From contig CAKTNU010000026.1 in the NCBI GenBank assembly GCA_934589325.1, positions 1 through 12,573 on the forward strand: a stretch of 12,573 nucleotides of DNA. The letters are read 5' to 3'. The notes under the pieces were generated by a model. It ran no database searches. It worked only from the letters and a program-made list of their open reading frames with translations, and had not been told where the DNA came from. This document shows, piece after piece, positions 1 to 6,476 of this stretch. The stretch comes from an uncultured Oscillospiraceae bacterium (GTDB lineage: Bacteria > Bacillota_A > Clostridia > Oscillospirales > Oscillospiraceae). Position 1 is the stretch's first letter. The number at the start of each line of letters is the position of its first letter. The position numbers and the translations under genes were made by a program.

Positions 1-282
1 CTGCTGGGCAGGCTTTTTCTCGGCGGCCGCTGCCTTCTCCGGTGCAGCTTCCTTCTTTGCCGGAGCAACAGGCTTCTCAGGTACCCTGAAGATATCCTCA
101 AGGGATGCAGCCTGATTATGCTGGGTCATATACTCGAAGATAACGTCAAGCTCATGATTTTCCAGCACCTGCATATGGTTCTTGGGCGGTGCGATATAAT
201 CGGTCAATATCTGGCTGATCACCTTGGATGTTACGTTGAAATCCTTTGCCACTTCATGCACTCTGTATTTTATCATGCTCAT
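1..282 (-). CDS. infB: Translation initiation factor IF-2, N-terminal part (runs off window)
   Basis: IF-2 is the GTPase that brings initiator tRNA to the 30S subunit. Only the first 94 codons are in the window and the frame is open to the left edge. Residues 3-50 match the IF2_N helical domain (KYRVHEVAKDFNVTSK, then VISQILTDY). After about residue 70 comes the Ala/Pro/Lys/Glu-rich low-complexity linker (EKPVAPAKKEAAPEKAAAAE) that precedes the GTPase core in Firmicutes. The GTPase domain is outside the window, so the call rests on the N-terminal domain and gene order. The ATG at 282 has an AAAAGGAGG ribosome site 8 nt upstream and overlaps the ylxQ stop codon as ATGA, suggesting translational coupling. 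A second in-frame ATG two codons later (276) is less well spaced. Confidence 0.93.
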   Translation of the reverse strand, partial: MSMIKYRVHEVAKDFNVTSKVISQILTDYIAPPKNHMQVLENHELDVIFEYMTQHNQAASLEDIFRVPEKPVAPAKKEAAPEKAAAAEKKPAQQ

Positions 283-713
283 ACGTTATTCCTCCTTTTA
301 CCGATCCTCTTGTTCTTCTCATGCGCCGCGGCTTCTTTCCTGCGCCGCTCGGCCTTTGCAAAGCGCTGCTGCATCTCGGCAGCAAGCTCTTCATAGCCGT
401 CCGGTACGGCAGCGGCCAGAGACTTTACAAAAGCGTTCGCAAAACCGATGTCCGTTATCGCTGCCATTGAGCACCCGGGCACGCCTACGTGCGCGGCTAT
501 CTCGTCCTTTGTAAACGGCAGCTCTGCGGTCATGACGTTCCGGCCATGCGTAAAACCCTCGGCACGTCTGCGGGCATTGTCAGACGAATCCGACGCCAGC
601 AGCAGCAGCTTCGCTTTTCCTGCCCTGACCGCACCGCCGGTATTCGTCTCGCCTACGGCTATCGCGTTCGCCTTTCGCATGAGGCCAAGCAGGTTGAGCG
701 TTTTTTCCCTCAT
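279..713 (-). CDS. ylxQ: YlxQ, L7Ae-family RNA-binding (ribosomal) protein with a charged C-terminal tail
   Basis: This is a 144-residue member of the L7Ae/L30e/S12e/Gadd45 fold, a family that binds kink-turn-like RNA. The nusA-infB neighbourhood and the sequence mark it as YlxQ (RplGA). Family features are LLGLMRKANAIAVGE at residues 8-22, KAKLLLLASDSSDNARR in the middle (typical LLLA-D-S pattern), and a DEIAAHVGVPGCSMAAITD stretch equivalent to the eLg-aiG-k region followed by GFA. Usual YlxQ proteins are about 100 residues; this one carries roughly 45 extra C-terminal residues rich in Glu, Lys and Arg, ending KNKRIGKRRNNV. The ATG has GGAGG 7 nt upstream and overlaps the ylxR stop by 4 nt. 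Its own end overlaps infB by 4 nt. Exact function is not established from sequence. Confidence 0.9.
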   Translation of the reverse strand: MREKTLNLLGLMRKANAIAVGETNTGGAVRAGKAKLLLLASDSSDNARRRAEGFTHGRNVMTAELPFTKDEIAAHVGVPGCSMAAITDIGFANAFVKSLAAAVPDGYEELAAEMQQRFAKAERRRKEAAAHEKNKRIGKRRNNV

Positions 714-976
714 TCTCCGGCCTCCATCTCATCATTTAATTTTTCATATACCTCAGCGGGTATCTGCGCGGAAAACGCACGTTCCAAAGCCTTGGTCTTT
801 ATGGCCTTTTTAAGGCACTCCTCACTCTGGCAGATATATGCGCCCCGCCCCGGAGCTTTGCCCTTGAAGTCAAGCCCTATCTCGCCTTCCGGCGACCTGA
901 CAACACGTATAAGCTCCCGCTTCGGCTTCATTTCGCGGCAGCCCAGACACTGCCGCATGGGTATTTTCTTCTGCAT
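710..976 (-). CDS. ylxR: YlxR (DUF448) RNA-binding protein / RNase P modulator RnpM
   Basis: An 88-residue basic protein of the YlxR family, which has been linked to nucleic-acid binding and, in Bacillus subtilis, to RNase P modulation (RnpM). The family hallmarks are all present: PMRQCLGCREMKPKRELIR near the N-terminus with the CxxC pair, the phrase GKAPGRGAYICQSEECL with GRGAY, and a Lys/Ala-rich helix with KALERAF. The start at 976 lies 24 nt after the nusA stop, with an AAAGGCGG-like ribosome site. The stop overlaps the ylxQ start by 4 nt. Length and order (nusA-ylxR-ylxQ-infB) match the standard Firmicutes operon. Confidence 0.94.
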   Translation of the reverse strand: MQKKIPMRQCLGCREMKPKRELIRVVRSPEGEIGLDFKGKAPGRGAYICQSEECLKKAIKTKALERAFSAQIPAEVYEKLNDEMEAGE

Positions 977-1000
977 ACTGCCGCCGCCTTTCGTAAAATC

Positions 1001-2053
1001 TTAAGCCTCTGACTCAGGCTTGATATCTATCTTGAAGCCGGTGAGCTTTGCGGCCAGACGTGCATTCTGTCCTTCCTTGCCGATGGCAAGAGAAAGCTGA
1101 TTATCAGGTACGATGACCTTGCAGCTCTTACCATCCTCAAGCATTGTGACGCTCACAACTTCGGACGGAGACAGCGCCGCCGCAATATACTCCTCAGGAT
1201 CCTCGCTGTACTTTACTATGTCTATCTTCTCGCCGCCGAGCTCGTTGACGATGCTTGCCACACGGCCGCCCTTGGGACCGACGCAGGAGCCGATAGGATC
1301 GACATTGGGATCTGCCGACCATACCGCCATCTTGGTGCGGCTGCCGGCTTCACGTGCAATAGACTTTATCTCGACGGTACCGTCATATATTTCGGGCACC
1401 TCGAGCTCGAACAGGCGCTTTACGAGTCCGGGATGGGTACGGCTTATGAGCACCTGCGGGCCGCGGGTGGAATTTCTGACCTCGACGACATAGACCTTGA
1501 TACGGTCGCCCTCTTTGAGCTCTTCGGTCTTTATTCTCTCATTAGGTGCAAGCATTGCCTCGGTAAATTCGCTGTTGGAGGATATGCGGATGGACACACT
1601 GCCGTTGCGCGGCTCGATGTGAGAGACGACACCTGTAAGTATCTCGTGCTCCTTGGATGTGAACTCCTCAAAAATAAGTCCGCGCTCCGCTTCCCTGATG
1701 CCCTGAATAATGACCTGCTTTGCAGCCTGAGCCGCAATACGGCCGAACTTTTTAGTCTCCACCGGGACACCGACTATGTCACCGAGCTTGGCACGCTTGT
1801 TTATTTTCTTTGCAGCTTCGATGTTTATCTCAAGGTTGGGATCCTCGACCTCATCGACAACGGTCTTTTTCACGACCATGTCTATGCGCTTCTTGTCCTC
1901 ATCCATCAAAACCTCTACATTGTCTGCGCAATCAGGGTTGTCGCGCCGGAAAGCCGCGAGCATGGCCTGATTTATTTTGTCATACATATAGCTTCTCGGG
2001 ATGCCTTTTTCCTTTTCGATATCCTCAATGGCCTCAAAAAATTCTGCATTCAT
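1001..2053 (-). CDS. nusA: Transcription termination/antitermination factor NusA
   Basis: NusA binds RNA polymerase and nascent RNA, stimulates pausing and hairpin-dependent termination, and takes part in antitermination. The 350-residue protein has the Firmicutes layout. An N-terminal RNAP-binding domain (about 1-130; EFFEAIEDIEKEKGIPR, then AAFRR) is followed by an S1 domain beginning near GVVSHIEPRNGSVSIRI (about 138). KH1 contains DPIGSCVGPKGGRV and KH2 contains LSLAIGKEGQNARLAAKLTG. There is no acidic C-terminal repeat of the E. coli kind, as expected. The ATG has AAAGGGG 8 nt upstream and follows rimP by 14 nt. The operon leader contains a promoter followed by an intrinsic terminator, which would let NusA limit its own synthesis; that is an inference. 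Confidence 0.97.
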   Translation of the reverse strand: MNAEFFEAIEDIEKEKGIPRSYMYDKINQAMLAAFRRDNPDCADNVEVLMDEDKKRIDMVVKKTVVDEVEDPNLEINIEAAKKINKRAKLGDIVGVPVETKKFGRIAAQAAKQVIIQGIREAERGLIFEEFTSKEHEILTGVVSHIEPRNGSVSIRISSNSEFTEAMLAPNERIKTEELKEGDRIKVYVVEVRNSTRGPQVLISRTHPGLVKRLFELEVPEIYDGTVEIKSIAREAGSRTKMAVWSADPNVDPIGSCVGPKGGRVASIVNELGGEKIDIVKYSEDPEEYIAAALSPSEVVSVTMLEDGKSCKVIVPDNQLSLAIGKEGQNARLAAKLTGFKIDIKPESEA

Positions 2054-2067
2054 TTCTATAACCCCTT

Positions 2068-2523
2068 TTATATCGTTGCGTGCAGTCTTACCTGCGCGAC
2101 CTGTGATTTATCAAACTCAAGCGTTTCTTTGCCGACCGTAACTGTGACGCGGCCGTTATCATAGCCGGCAAGCGCACCGACAAAAGCTTTCCTGCCGTTC
2201 TTCGGCTGATAAAGCTTTACTTCGATCTGGCTGCCCATAAACTGCTCGAAGTCAGACGGACGCTTAAGCTCTCTCTCCGCTCCTGCAGAGCCGACCTCAA
2301 ACACATAGCTGTCAGGTATAGGGTCGGCCTCGTCCAGCAGCGGGTCGAGCGCACGGCTTATTTTCTCACAGTCGTCTATCGAAACACCGCCGTCCTTATC
2401 TATATAGATCCTGAGGTACCAGCAGCCGGCCTCCCTGACATATTCAACGTCCCACAGAGTGCAGCCTTCCTGCTCTACGACCGGCTTTGCAAGCGCAAAG
2501 ACCTTGTCGGTTATCTTGCTCAT
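2068..2523 (-). CDS. rimP: Ribosome maturation factor RimP
   Basis: RimP (YlxS/YhbC) assists maturation of the 30S subunit. The 151-residue protein shows the expected order: an N-terminal alpha/beta domain with VEQEGCTLWDVEYVREAGCWYL followed by a RIYIDKDGGVSIDDCE strand-turn, then ALDPLLDEADPIPDSY, then a C-terminal SH3-like domain (about 90-151, GSQIEVKLYQPKNGRKAFVG). The usual EVSSPGxDRPL signature reads EVGSAGAEREL here, a drift rather than a loss. It is the first gene of the nusA operon. The ATG at 2523 has a modest GGAAG ribosome site about 10 nt upstream. Between the gene and its promoter lies the hairpin terminator at 2566-2592. Confidence 0.95.
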   Translation of the reverse strand: MSKITDKVFALAKPVVEQEGCTLWDVEYVREAGCWYLRIYIDKDGGVSIDDCEKISRALDPLLDEADPIPDSYVFEVGSAGAERELKRPSDFEQFMGSQIEVKLYQPKNGRKAFVGALAGYDNGRVTVTVGKETLEFDKSQVAQVRLHATI

Positions 2524-2565
2524 AGTTCAATCACTTCCACAAATTAGTATGGTCATGCCGCTCGT

Positions 2566-2592
2566 AAAAAAGAGTGAGCCGAAGCTCACTCT
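2566..2592 (-). terminator. Intrinsic terminator in the rimP-nusA leader (candidate attenuator)
   Basis: On the minus strand a perfect 9-bp stem AGAGTGAGC / GCTCACTCT closes a TTCG tetraloop (the very stable C-UUCG-G type) and runs into a T tract of six, counting the last stem base, followed by ACG. It sits 96 nt after the carboxypeptidase stop, so it can end that transcript. It also lies downstream of the promoter at 2619-2647 and 43 nt before the rimP start, so it can cut short the rimP-nusA transcript at about +47. Confidence 0.9.
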
Positions 2593-2618
2593 GACATTAC
2601 CGTAATCCTTACTATGCA

Positions 2619-2647
2619 ATAATAACACCGTATCCTGTATAATGCAA
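2619..2647 (-). promoter_or_regulatory. Sigma-A-type promoter for rimP-nusA-ylxR-ylxQ-infB
   Basis: Minus-strand -35 TTGCAT (2647-2642), 17-nt spacer, -10 TATTAT (2624-2619) with an extended -10 TG one base before it. Predicted transcription start is about 2612, giving a leader near 90 nt before the rimP ATG. The terminator hairpin begins only about 20 nt into this leader. Confidence 0.8.
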
Positions 2648-2687
2648 GAACTTTTTTACCCGAAACGCAGAATATTTTGCGTCCGGC

Positions 2688-3521
2688 TCATCCGATCCTG
2701 TAGTTCGTGTTGTAATGTGCGTAAAACTCTTCAAAACATATGCCTGTCTCCATGATGAACTGCGCAGCCTCTTTGCCGACATAGCGGTAGTGCCACGGCT
2801 CATCCCAGCCCGTCAGCAGTACCTTACGCGTCGGATAGCGCTTTATAAACCCATATTCGGCACAGTGCTCGTCAAGCCAATCGTAAAAATCATGGTTCAT
2901 GTTTTCATAGACGAGCTTTGAATAGTGCTTATCATAGATATCCACCGCAAGGCCGAGCTGATGCTCGCTGCTGCCGGGGAACATCGTTATTTTCTTGGCC
3001 TCCTCAACGGCCTTTTGATAATCAGGGTCGTTATAATCGGTCGAGACACCCATTTCCATGGCTATCTGCGTGGTTTTGCCGTTGAAAAGCTGGTTCTGAT
3101 AAGTATATGTACGGTACGCCGCGCCTATGACTACGTTGAATCCGGCATCCTTCAGTGCCTGTATCATGTCGTTCAGGTCGCCGACCGCTCTTGCGTCAAA
3201 GCTCATACGGTAGCCGTCAATTTCCGTCAGCTCCTCGGGAGCGAATGCCGATGACAGGAGGTTGTCGCTGTTGACAAGCTTGTAGCGCCAGTCGTTAAGG
3301 AAGTCATCCTCGCTTATCTGCGGCCAGATATCCGTCGTCGGTTCGGGTGTGTTGAGCGCGGCAGGATCAAGAAATGACACGCTGTCGCTTTTTATATACG
3401 CTCCGTCGACGCCGCCGAATATGACATCCGTCATGTTCTCGGTGCGGGAGTCGATAATGGTGTAAAGCACGAGGCACAGTATCGCCATGCATATCAGCCA
3501 TGCAACCTTTTTCCCCTTCAC
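2688..3521 (-). CDS. Membrane-anchored D-alanyl-D-alanine carboxypeptidase, M15B (VanY/DacB-like)
   Basis: A 277-residue zinc peptidase expected to trim peptidoglycan stem peptides outside the membrane. Residues 1-4 are basic (VKGKK-type) and about 6-23 form a hydrophobic signal-anchor, followed by a roughly 70-residue acidic spacer. The M15B catalytic domain begins near residue 100. Motifs: AAYRTYTYQNQLF (134-146), PGSSEHQLGLAVDI (182-195) giving zinc ligands His187 and Asp194, EYGFIKRYP (222-230), and DEPWHYRYVG (240-249) giving Glu241 as likely base and His244 as third zinc ligand. All catalytic positions are intact. The start is GTG; the next in-frame ATG (residue 12) would cut the anchor. 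It has its own promoter (3557-3585). D,D- versus L,D-specificity (LdcB type) cannot be decided from sequence. Confidence 0.9.
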   Translation of the reverse strand: MKGKKVAWLICMAILCLVLYTIIDSRTENMTDVIFGGVDGAYIKSDSVSFLDPAALNTPEPTTDIWPQISEDDFLNDWRYKLVNSDNLLSSAFAPEELTEIDGYRMSFDARAVGDLNDMIQALKDAGFNVVIGAAYRTYTYQNQLFNGKTTQIAMEMGVSTDYNDPDYQKAVEEAKKITMFPGSSEHQLGLAVDIYDKHYSKLVYENMNHDFYDWLDEHCAEYGFIKRYPTRKVLLTGWDEPWHYRYVGKEAAQFIMETGICFEEFYAHYNTNYRIG

Positions 3522-3556
3522 TGCCCTGCACCTGCCTTTCGAGATAATTTCGTGTT

Positions 3557-3585
3557 ATTATATCACCATCCCGCCGCAAATTCAA
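3557..3585 (-). promoter_or_regulatory. Near-consensus promoter for the M15B carboxypeptidase
   Basis: Minus-strand -35 TTGAAT (3585-3580), 17-nt spacer, perfect -10 TATAAT (3562-3557) preceded by an extended TG. Predicted start is near 3550, leaving about a 29-nt leader to the GTG at 3521. The region 3586-3688 between this promoter and the aroQ stop holds no convincing terminator, so aro transcripts may also read into this gene. Confidence 0.85.
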
Positions 3586-3688
3586 GCCCTGCAGACGGCT
3601 CAGCTCACCACACTGGAATTTAGGGATATATATGCGGTTCAATGCATAGCGGGACTGTTAAAAGACGCACTGCCCAGCCCGCTGGCGA

Positions 3689-4135
3689 TTAGGAATCTTT
3701 ACTGCTGTTCAAATACCCGGCCAAGAAGTCTATAGCCTTACCGTATGACTCGAAGCCTTCTCCGGCAAATCGTTTTATACAGGCCATGCCCGCGTATGAT
3801 ACACGGCGGAACGGTTCACGGCTGTCCACATCGGAAATGTGCACCTCCACTGCCGGGAGTCCTACAGCGCGCAGAGCATCGAGGATGGCAATGCTCGTGT
3901 GCGTATAGGCTGCAGGGTTTATTACGATCCCATCGGCCGTACCGAGCGCCGCCTGTATCGTATCCACTATCGCTCCCTCGTGGTTTGACTGGAACAGCTC
4001 ACAGTCAAACCCGTCAGCCGAACAGCGGGCGCGTATATACTCTTCAAGCTCTGCAAAGCCGCGTCTGCCGTATATTTCCGGTTCGCGCAGACCAAGCATA
4101 TTCATATTTGGGCCGTTGATTATCAGCAGCTTCAT
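3689..4135 (-). CDS. aroQ: Type II 3-dehydroquinate dehydratase
   Basis: Third step of the shikimate pathway: dehydration of 3-dehydroquinate to 3-dehydroshikimate by the small dodecameric type II enzyme. The 148-residue length is typical. Motifs in order: NGPNMNMLGLREPEIYG (7-23) with Arg17 and the catalytic Tyr22, QSNHEGAIVDTIQ (49-61), NPAAYTHTSIAILDAL (73-88), and PAVEVHISDVDSREPFR (94-110) with the proton-donor His99 and substrate-binding Arg residues. All expected catalytic residues are present. The ATG overlaps the aroE-aroK stop as ATGA and has GAGGG 10 nt upstream. It is the last gene of the aro operon. Confidence 0.97.
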   Translation of the reverse strand: MKLLIINGPNMNMLGLREPEIYGRRGFAELEEYIRARCSADGFDCELFQSNHEGAIVDTIQAALGTADGIVINPAAYTHTSIAILDALRAVGLPAVEVHISDVDSREPFRRVSYAGMACIKRFAGEGFESYGKAIDFLAGYLNSSKDS

Positions 4136-5349
4136 ATTTGCTTTTCCCTCACTATCTCTTCGACCGCAGCCTCAACGGAGCCGTTATTGTCGGCCTGAGC
4201 ATCCGCCGACGACTCGTACAGAGGCCTGCGGCGTGCGAACATTTCTTCGAGACTTCCATTAGCGGACAGCGGTCTCCCGTCGACGGTCAGCTTGCTTATG
4301 TCCCGCCGCAGCCATATGACGAGTGAGTTCTGCCGCAGGAGGTCTATATTTTCCGGCCGTGTCACCGCTCCGCCGCCTGTTGCGATCACTGCGCCGCTGA
4401 TTTTTGTATAGCGTCTCAATATTTCGTGCTCCACCGCACGGAAGCGTTCCTCGCCGCCGAGTGAAAATATATCCGGTATGCTCATGCCTTCGGCACGGAC
4501 GATTTCTTCATCCATATCATAAAATCTGCGTCCTAGCCGCCCGGCAAGAGCCTTGCCGACCGTAGTCTTGCCGCAGCCTGGCATACCGATAAGCACTATA
4601 TTTTTCATTTCCCGCTCGATCTCAGAGAAAACCTGCTCCTCGCTATGCTCCGGCTCCGCGCCGGTAAACAGTCTGGATGCCGCTGCAGCCTGTGCTACAA
4701 GCATATGCAGTCCGCCGAGGGCGGTCAGACCCAAACGTTCCGCATCGAGCAGCAGCTGTGTCTTTGCGGGATTATACACCACATCCAGCACGCATTGCAG
4801 CCCCGGCAGTCGTTCAAGCGTCACCATGCTGTGCCCGTTGTCCGGGTACATTCCGATCGGCGCTGCATTTACCAGAAGCGCTGCATCACTGTGGGCATAA
4901 ATATTTTCGTAATTCACTTCGCCGCTGCGGGACACGACCGTTACCTCGGCGCCAAGCTCATGCAGGACGCACTGCGCGGTCAGCGATGCACCTCCGCTGC
5001 CGAGTACAAGCGCTTTCCTGCCCTCCGGTTCAAAGCCGGAGCGATGCACAAGACCCAGAAAGCCGTCGTAGTCGGTGTTGTATCCCGAGAGCCGCCCGTC
5101 ATCTCCGCGAACGACGGTATTGACACAGCCGATACGCTGGGCGCGGTCACTTACGGTATCGCAATAGTCCATCACTGTACGCTTATACGGTATCGTCACA
5201 TTGACTCCGCGCCATGAGCTGTCGGCAAAAAAAGCATCCAGTTCGTCCCGGCGGCGCTCGTACAGGCTATACTCATAATTGCCGAGCAAAGCATGTATCT
5301 GCGGCGAATAGCTGTGCCCAAGCTTCTCGCCAAGAAGTCCGCATTTCAC
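4132..5349 (-). CDS. aroE/aroK: Bifunctional shikimate dehydrogenase-shikimate kinase (AroE-AroK fusion)
   Basis: A 405-residue fusion doing two consecutive steps, dehydroshikimate to shikimate (NADPH) and shikimate to shikimate-3-phosphate (ATP). The AroE part (1 to about 230) has HSYSP with Ser13/Ser15, NVTIPYK with catalytic Lys56, NTDYDG with Asp93, nucleotide-binding GSGGAS (117-122), NAAPIGMYP, VYNP, and GGLHMLVAQ with Gln220. A short acidic linker follows. The AroK part (about 248-405) has Walker A GMPGCGKTT (255-263), YDMDEE with Asp280, GGEERFR with Arg304, GGGAV (325-329), lid DGRPL and RRPLYE. The frame opens further upstream, but the GTG at 5349 has GGAGG 7 nt upstream, overlaps the preceding stop as GTGA and begins at the conserved KCGLLGEKLGHS, so I chose it. 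An internal ATG (4608) opens the kinase domain but lacks a well-spaced ribosome site. Confidence 0.95.
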   Translation of the reverse strand: MKCGLLGEKLGHSYSPQIHALLGNYEYSLYERRRDELDAFFADSSWRGVNVTIPYKRTVMDYCDTVSDRAQRIGCVNTVVRGDDGRLSGYNTDYDGFLGLVHRSGFEPEGRKALVLGSGGASLTAQCVLHELGAEVTVVSRSGEVNYENIYAHSDAALLVNAAPIGMYPDNGHSMVTLERLPGLQCVLDVVYNPAKTQLLLDAERLGLTALGGLHMLVAQAAAASRLFTGAEPEHSEEQVFSEIEREMKNIVLIGMPGCGKTTVGKALAGRLGRRFYDMDEEIVRAEGMSIPDIFSLGGEERFRAVEHEILRRYTKISGAVIATGGGAVTRPENIDLLRQNSLVIWLRRDISKLTVDGRPLSANGSLEEMFARRRPLYESSADAQADNNGSVEAAVEEIVREKQI

Positions 5350-6476
5350 CGGCAAACCTCCTCGCTGTAGCTGCCGAGGTACACACTCTCGACACACTCT
5401 GCCTCAAGGTCGCGCAGAAGGTTCTCCATTTCAGGCGAATATACCGACTCATCAATGTCGAGATATACAACGCGCTCATACTCGCGGCCATACGGTACAC
5501 GGCTCTCAACACGGCTCACGTTTATACCGAGTGCCGTAAATTTTGACAGCAGCAGTGCAAGCGAGCCGGGTTCGTTCGATATTGTAAATACAAAGCTGCT
5601 TTTGTCTGCGCCGGGATATATTTCCGGCTCGCGGGAGACGCAGAGGAATCGTGCGGCAAGAGGCGTATCCTGAATGTTGTCACGCAGTACCTTAAGCCCG
5701 TAATGCTCGGCCGTAAATCTCGGGCAAATGGCCGCGCAGCTTTTCTCTGCTGTCTCGGCGGCAAAACGTGCGGCCGCCGATGCATCCGCAAAATATATGC
5801 GTTCGCGGAAGCTCTGCCCTGAGCAGCGCTCAAAGCTCGCGGCATCAGCGCATATCTCTCTCGGCTCCGTCAGTCCGTAGCGGACGGCGAGGCAAAGAGG
5901 CTCCTCACTGTCGACGGCACGTACTATGTAGAAACCACCGCAGAGCAGTCCATATATTTTGTTGCGCGTCCCTGCTGTACCATCGTCAGACTCAAGCAGC
6001 GCAAAACGGCACATCCCTGTCTCAACGGCGCGGAGCGCGTGCTCGGGTGTGTCGAAATACATGACGGTAGGCAGCTTGAACAGTCTGCGCGATATCCGTT
6101 CGGCCGTGCCGCCATCCGTGCCGACACAGGCAACTATGGCACGCTGCGGAAACATCGGCGCCGTATCGCGCAGGCTGCTGCGGATCTGCGAATATATCCG
6201 GCTCTCGCTGCCGGACAGCGCGTTCTGATATGATCGGCTCGCAGCAAGTATCGCCCTGTAGATGGACTCCGAATACTCCGCAAACTTATCGCCGGACTTC
6301 TCCGCTACACGTGACAGCAGCGCACGCTCACGCCCCGGATCAAACGTCGGCAGTCCGTTTTTGCGCTTGCAGTCCGATATCTTTGCCGAAATATCCATAC
6401 GCCGCCTGAAAAGGCGTGTGAGCTCGTCATCAACGCCGTCTATTTCGCGGCGCAGCTCATTCAGTTCATCGTTCAT
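5346..6476 (-). CDS. pheA: Chorismate mutase / prephenate dehydratase-like protein with ACT domain (PheA-type; dehydratase motifs degenerate)
   Basis: A 376-residue PheA-type protein with three domains. Residues 1-85 are an AroQ-class chorismate mutase (chorismate to prephenate) with LNELRREIDGVDDEL, LFRRRMDIS, CKRK and FDPGRE, matching the active-site Arg/Lys/Asp/Arg/Glu set. Residues about 113-283 align along their length with prephenate dehydratase (AVETG, then YGLKVLRDNIQD), but the catalytic motifs are altered: the IENS/T region reads LESDDGTAG, SHPQ reads ADAA, and the Thr-Arg-Phe motif reads AARF (275-277). Residues about 294-370 are an ACT domain with EPGSLALLLSKF and VESRV, expected to bind an aromatic amino acid. 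The ATG at 6476 has GGAGG 6 nt upstream and overlaps aroC by 11 nt; upstream ATGs are spaced worse. The mutase call is firm; dehydratase activity is doubtful. Confidence 0.88.
   Translation of the reverse strand: MNDELNELRREIDGVDDELTRLFRRRMDISAKISDCKRKNGLPTFDPGRERALLSRVAEKSGDKFAEYSESIYRAILAASRSYQNALSGSESRIYSQIRSSLRDTAPMFPQRAIVACVGTDGGTAERISRRLFKLPTVMYFDTPEHALRAVETGMCRFALLESDDGTAGTRNKIYGLLCGGFYIVRAVDSEEPLCLAVRYGLTEPREICADAASFERCSGQSFRERIYFADASAAARFAAETAEKSCAAICPRFTAEHYGLKVLRDNIQDTPLAARFLCVSREPEIYPGADKSSFVFTISNEPGSLALLLSKFTALGINVSRVESRVPYGREYERVVYLDIDESVYSPEMENLLRDLEAECVESVYLGSYSEEVCR

Noticed and set aside
1433..2164. Long plus-strand open frame opposite nusA/rimP
   Set aside because: It is antisense to well-conserved nusA and rimP coding sequence, has no family resemblance, and is an expected shadow of codon bias.
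2068..2523. RimP signature change (SSPG to GSAG) as a sign of altered function
   Set aside because: The rest of the protein is conserved and similar drift is plausible in this clade, so it is not notable alone.
3615..3688. Terminator after aroQ
   Set aside because: A CCAG-CGGG-CTGG mini-hairpin is present, but the stem is only 4 bp and the nearest T run is more than 10 nt away.
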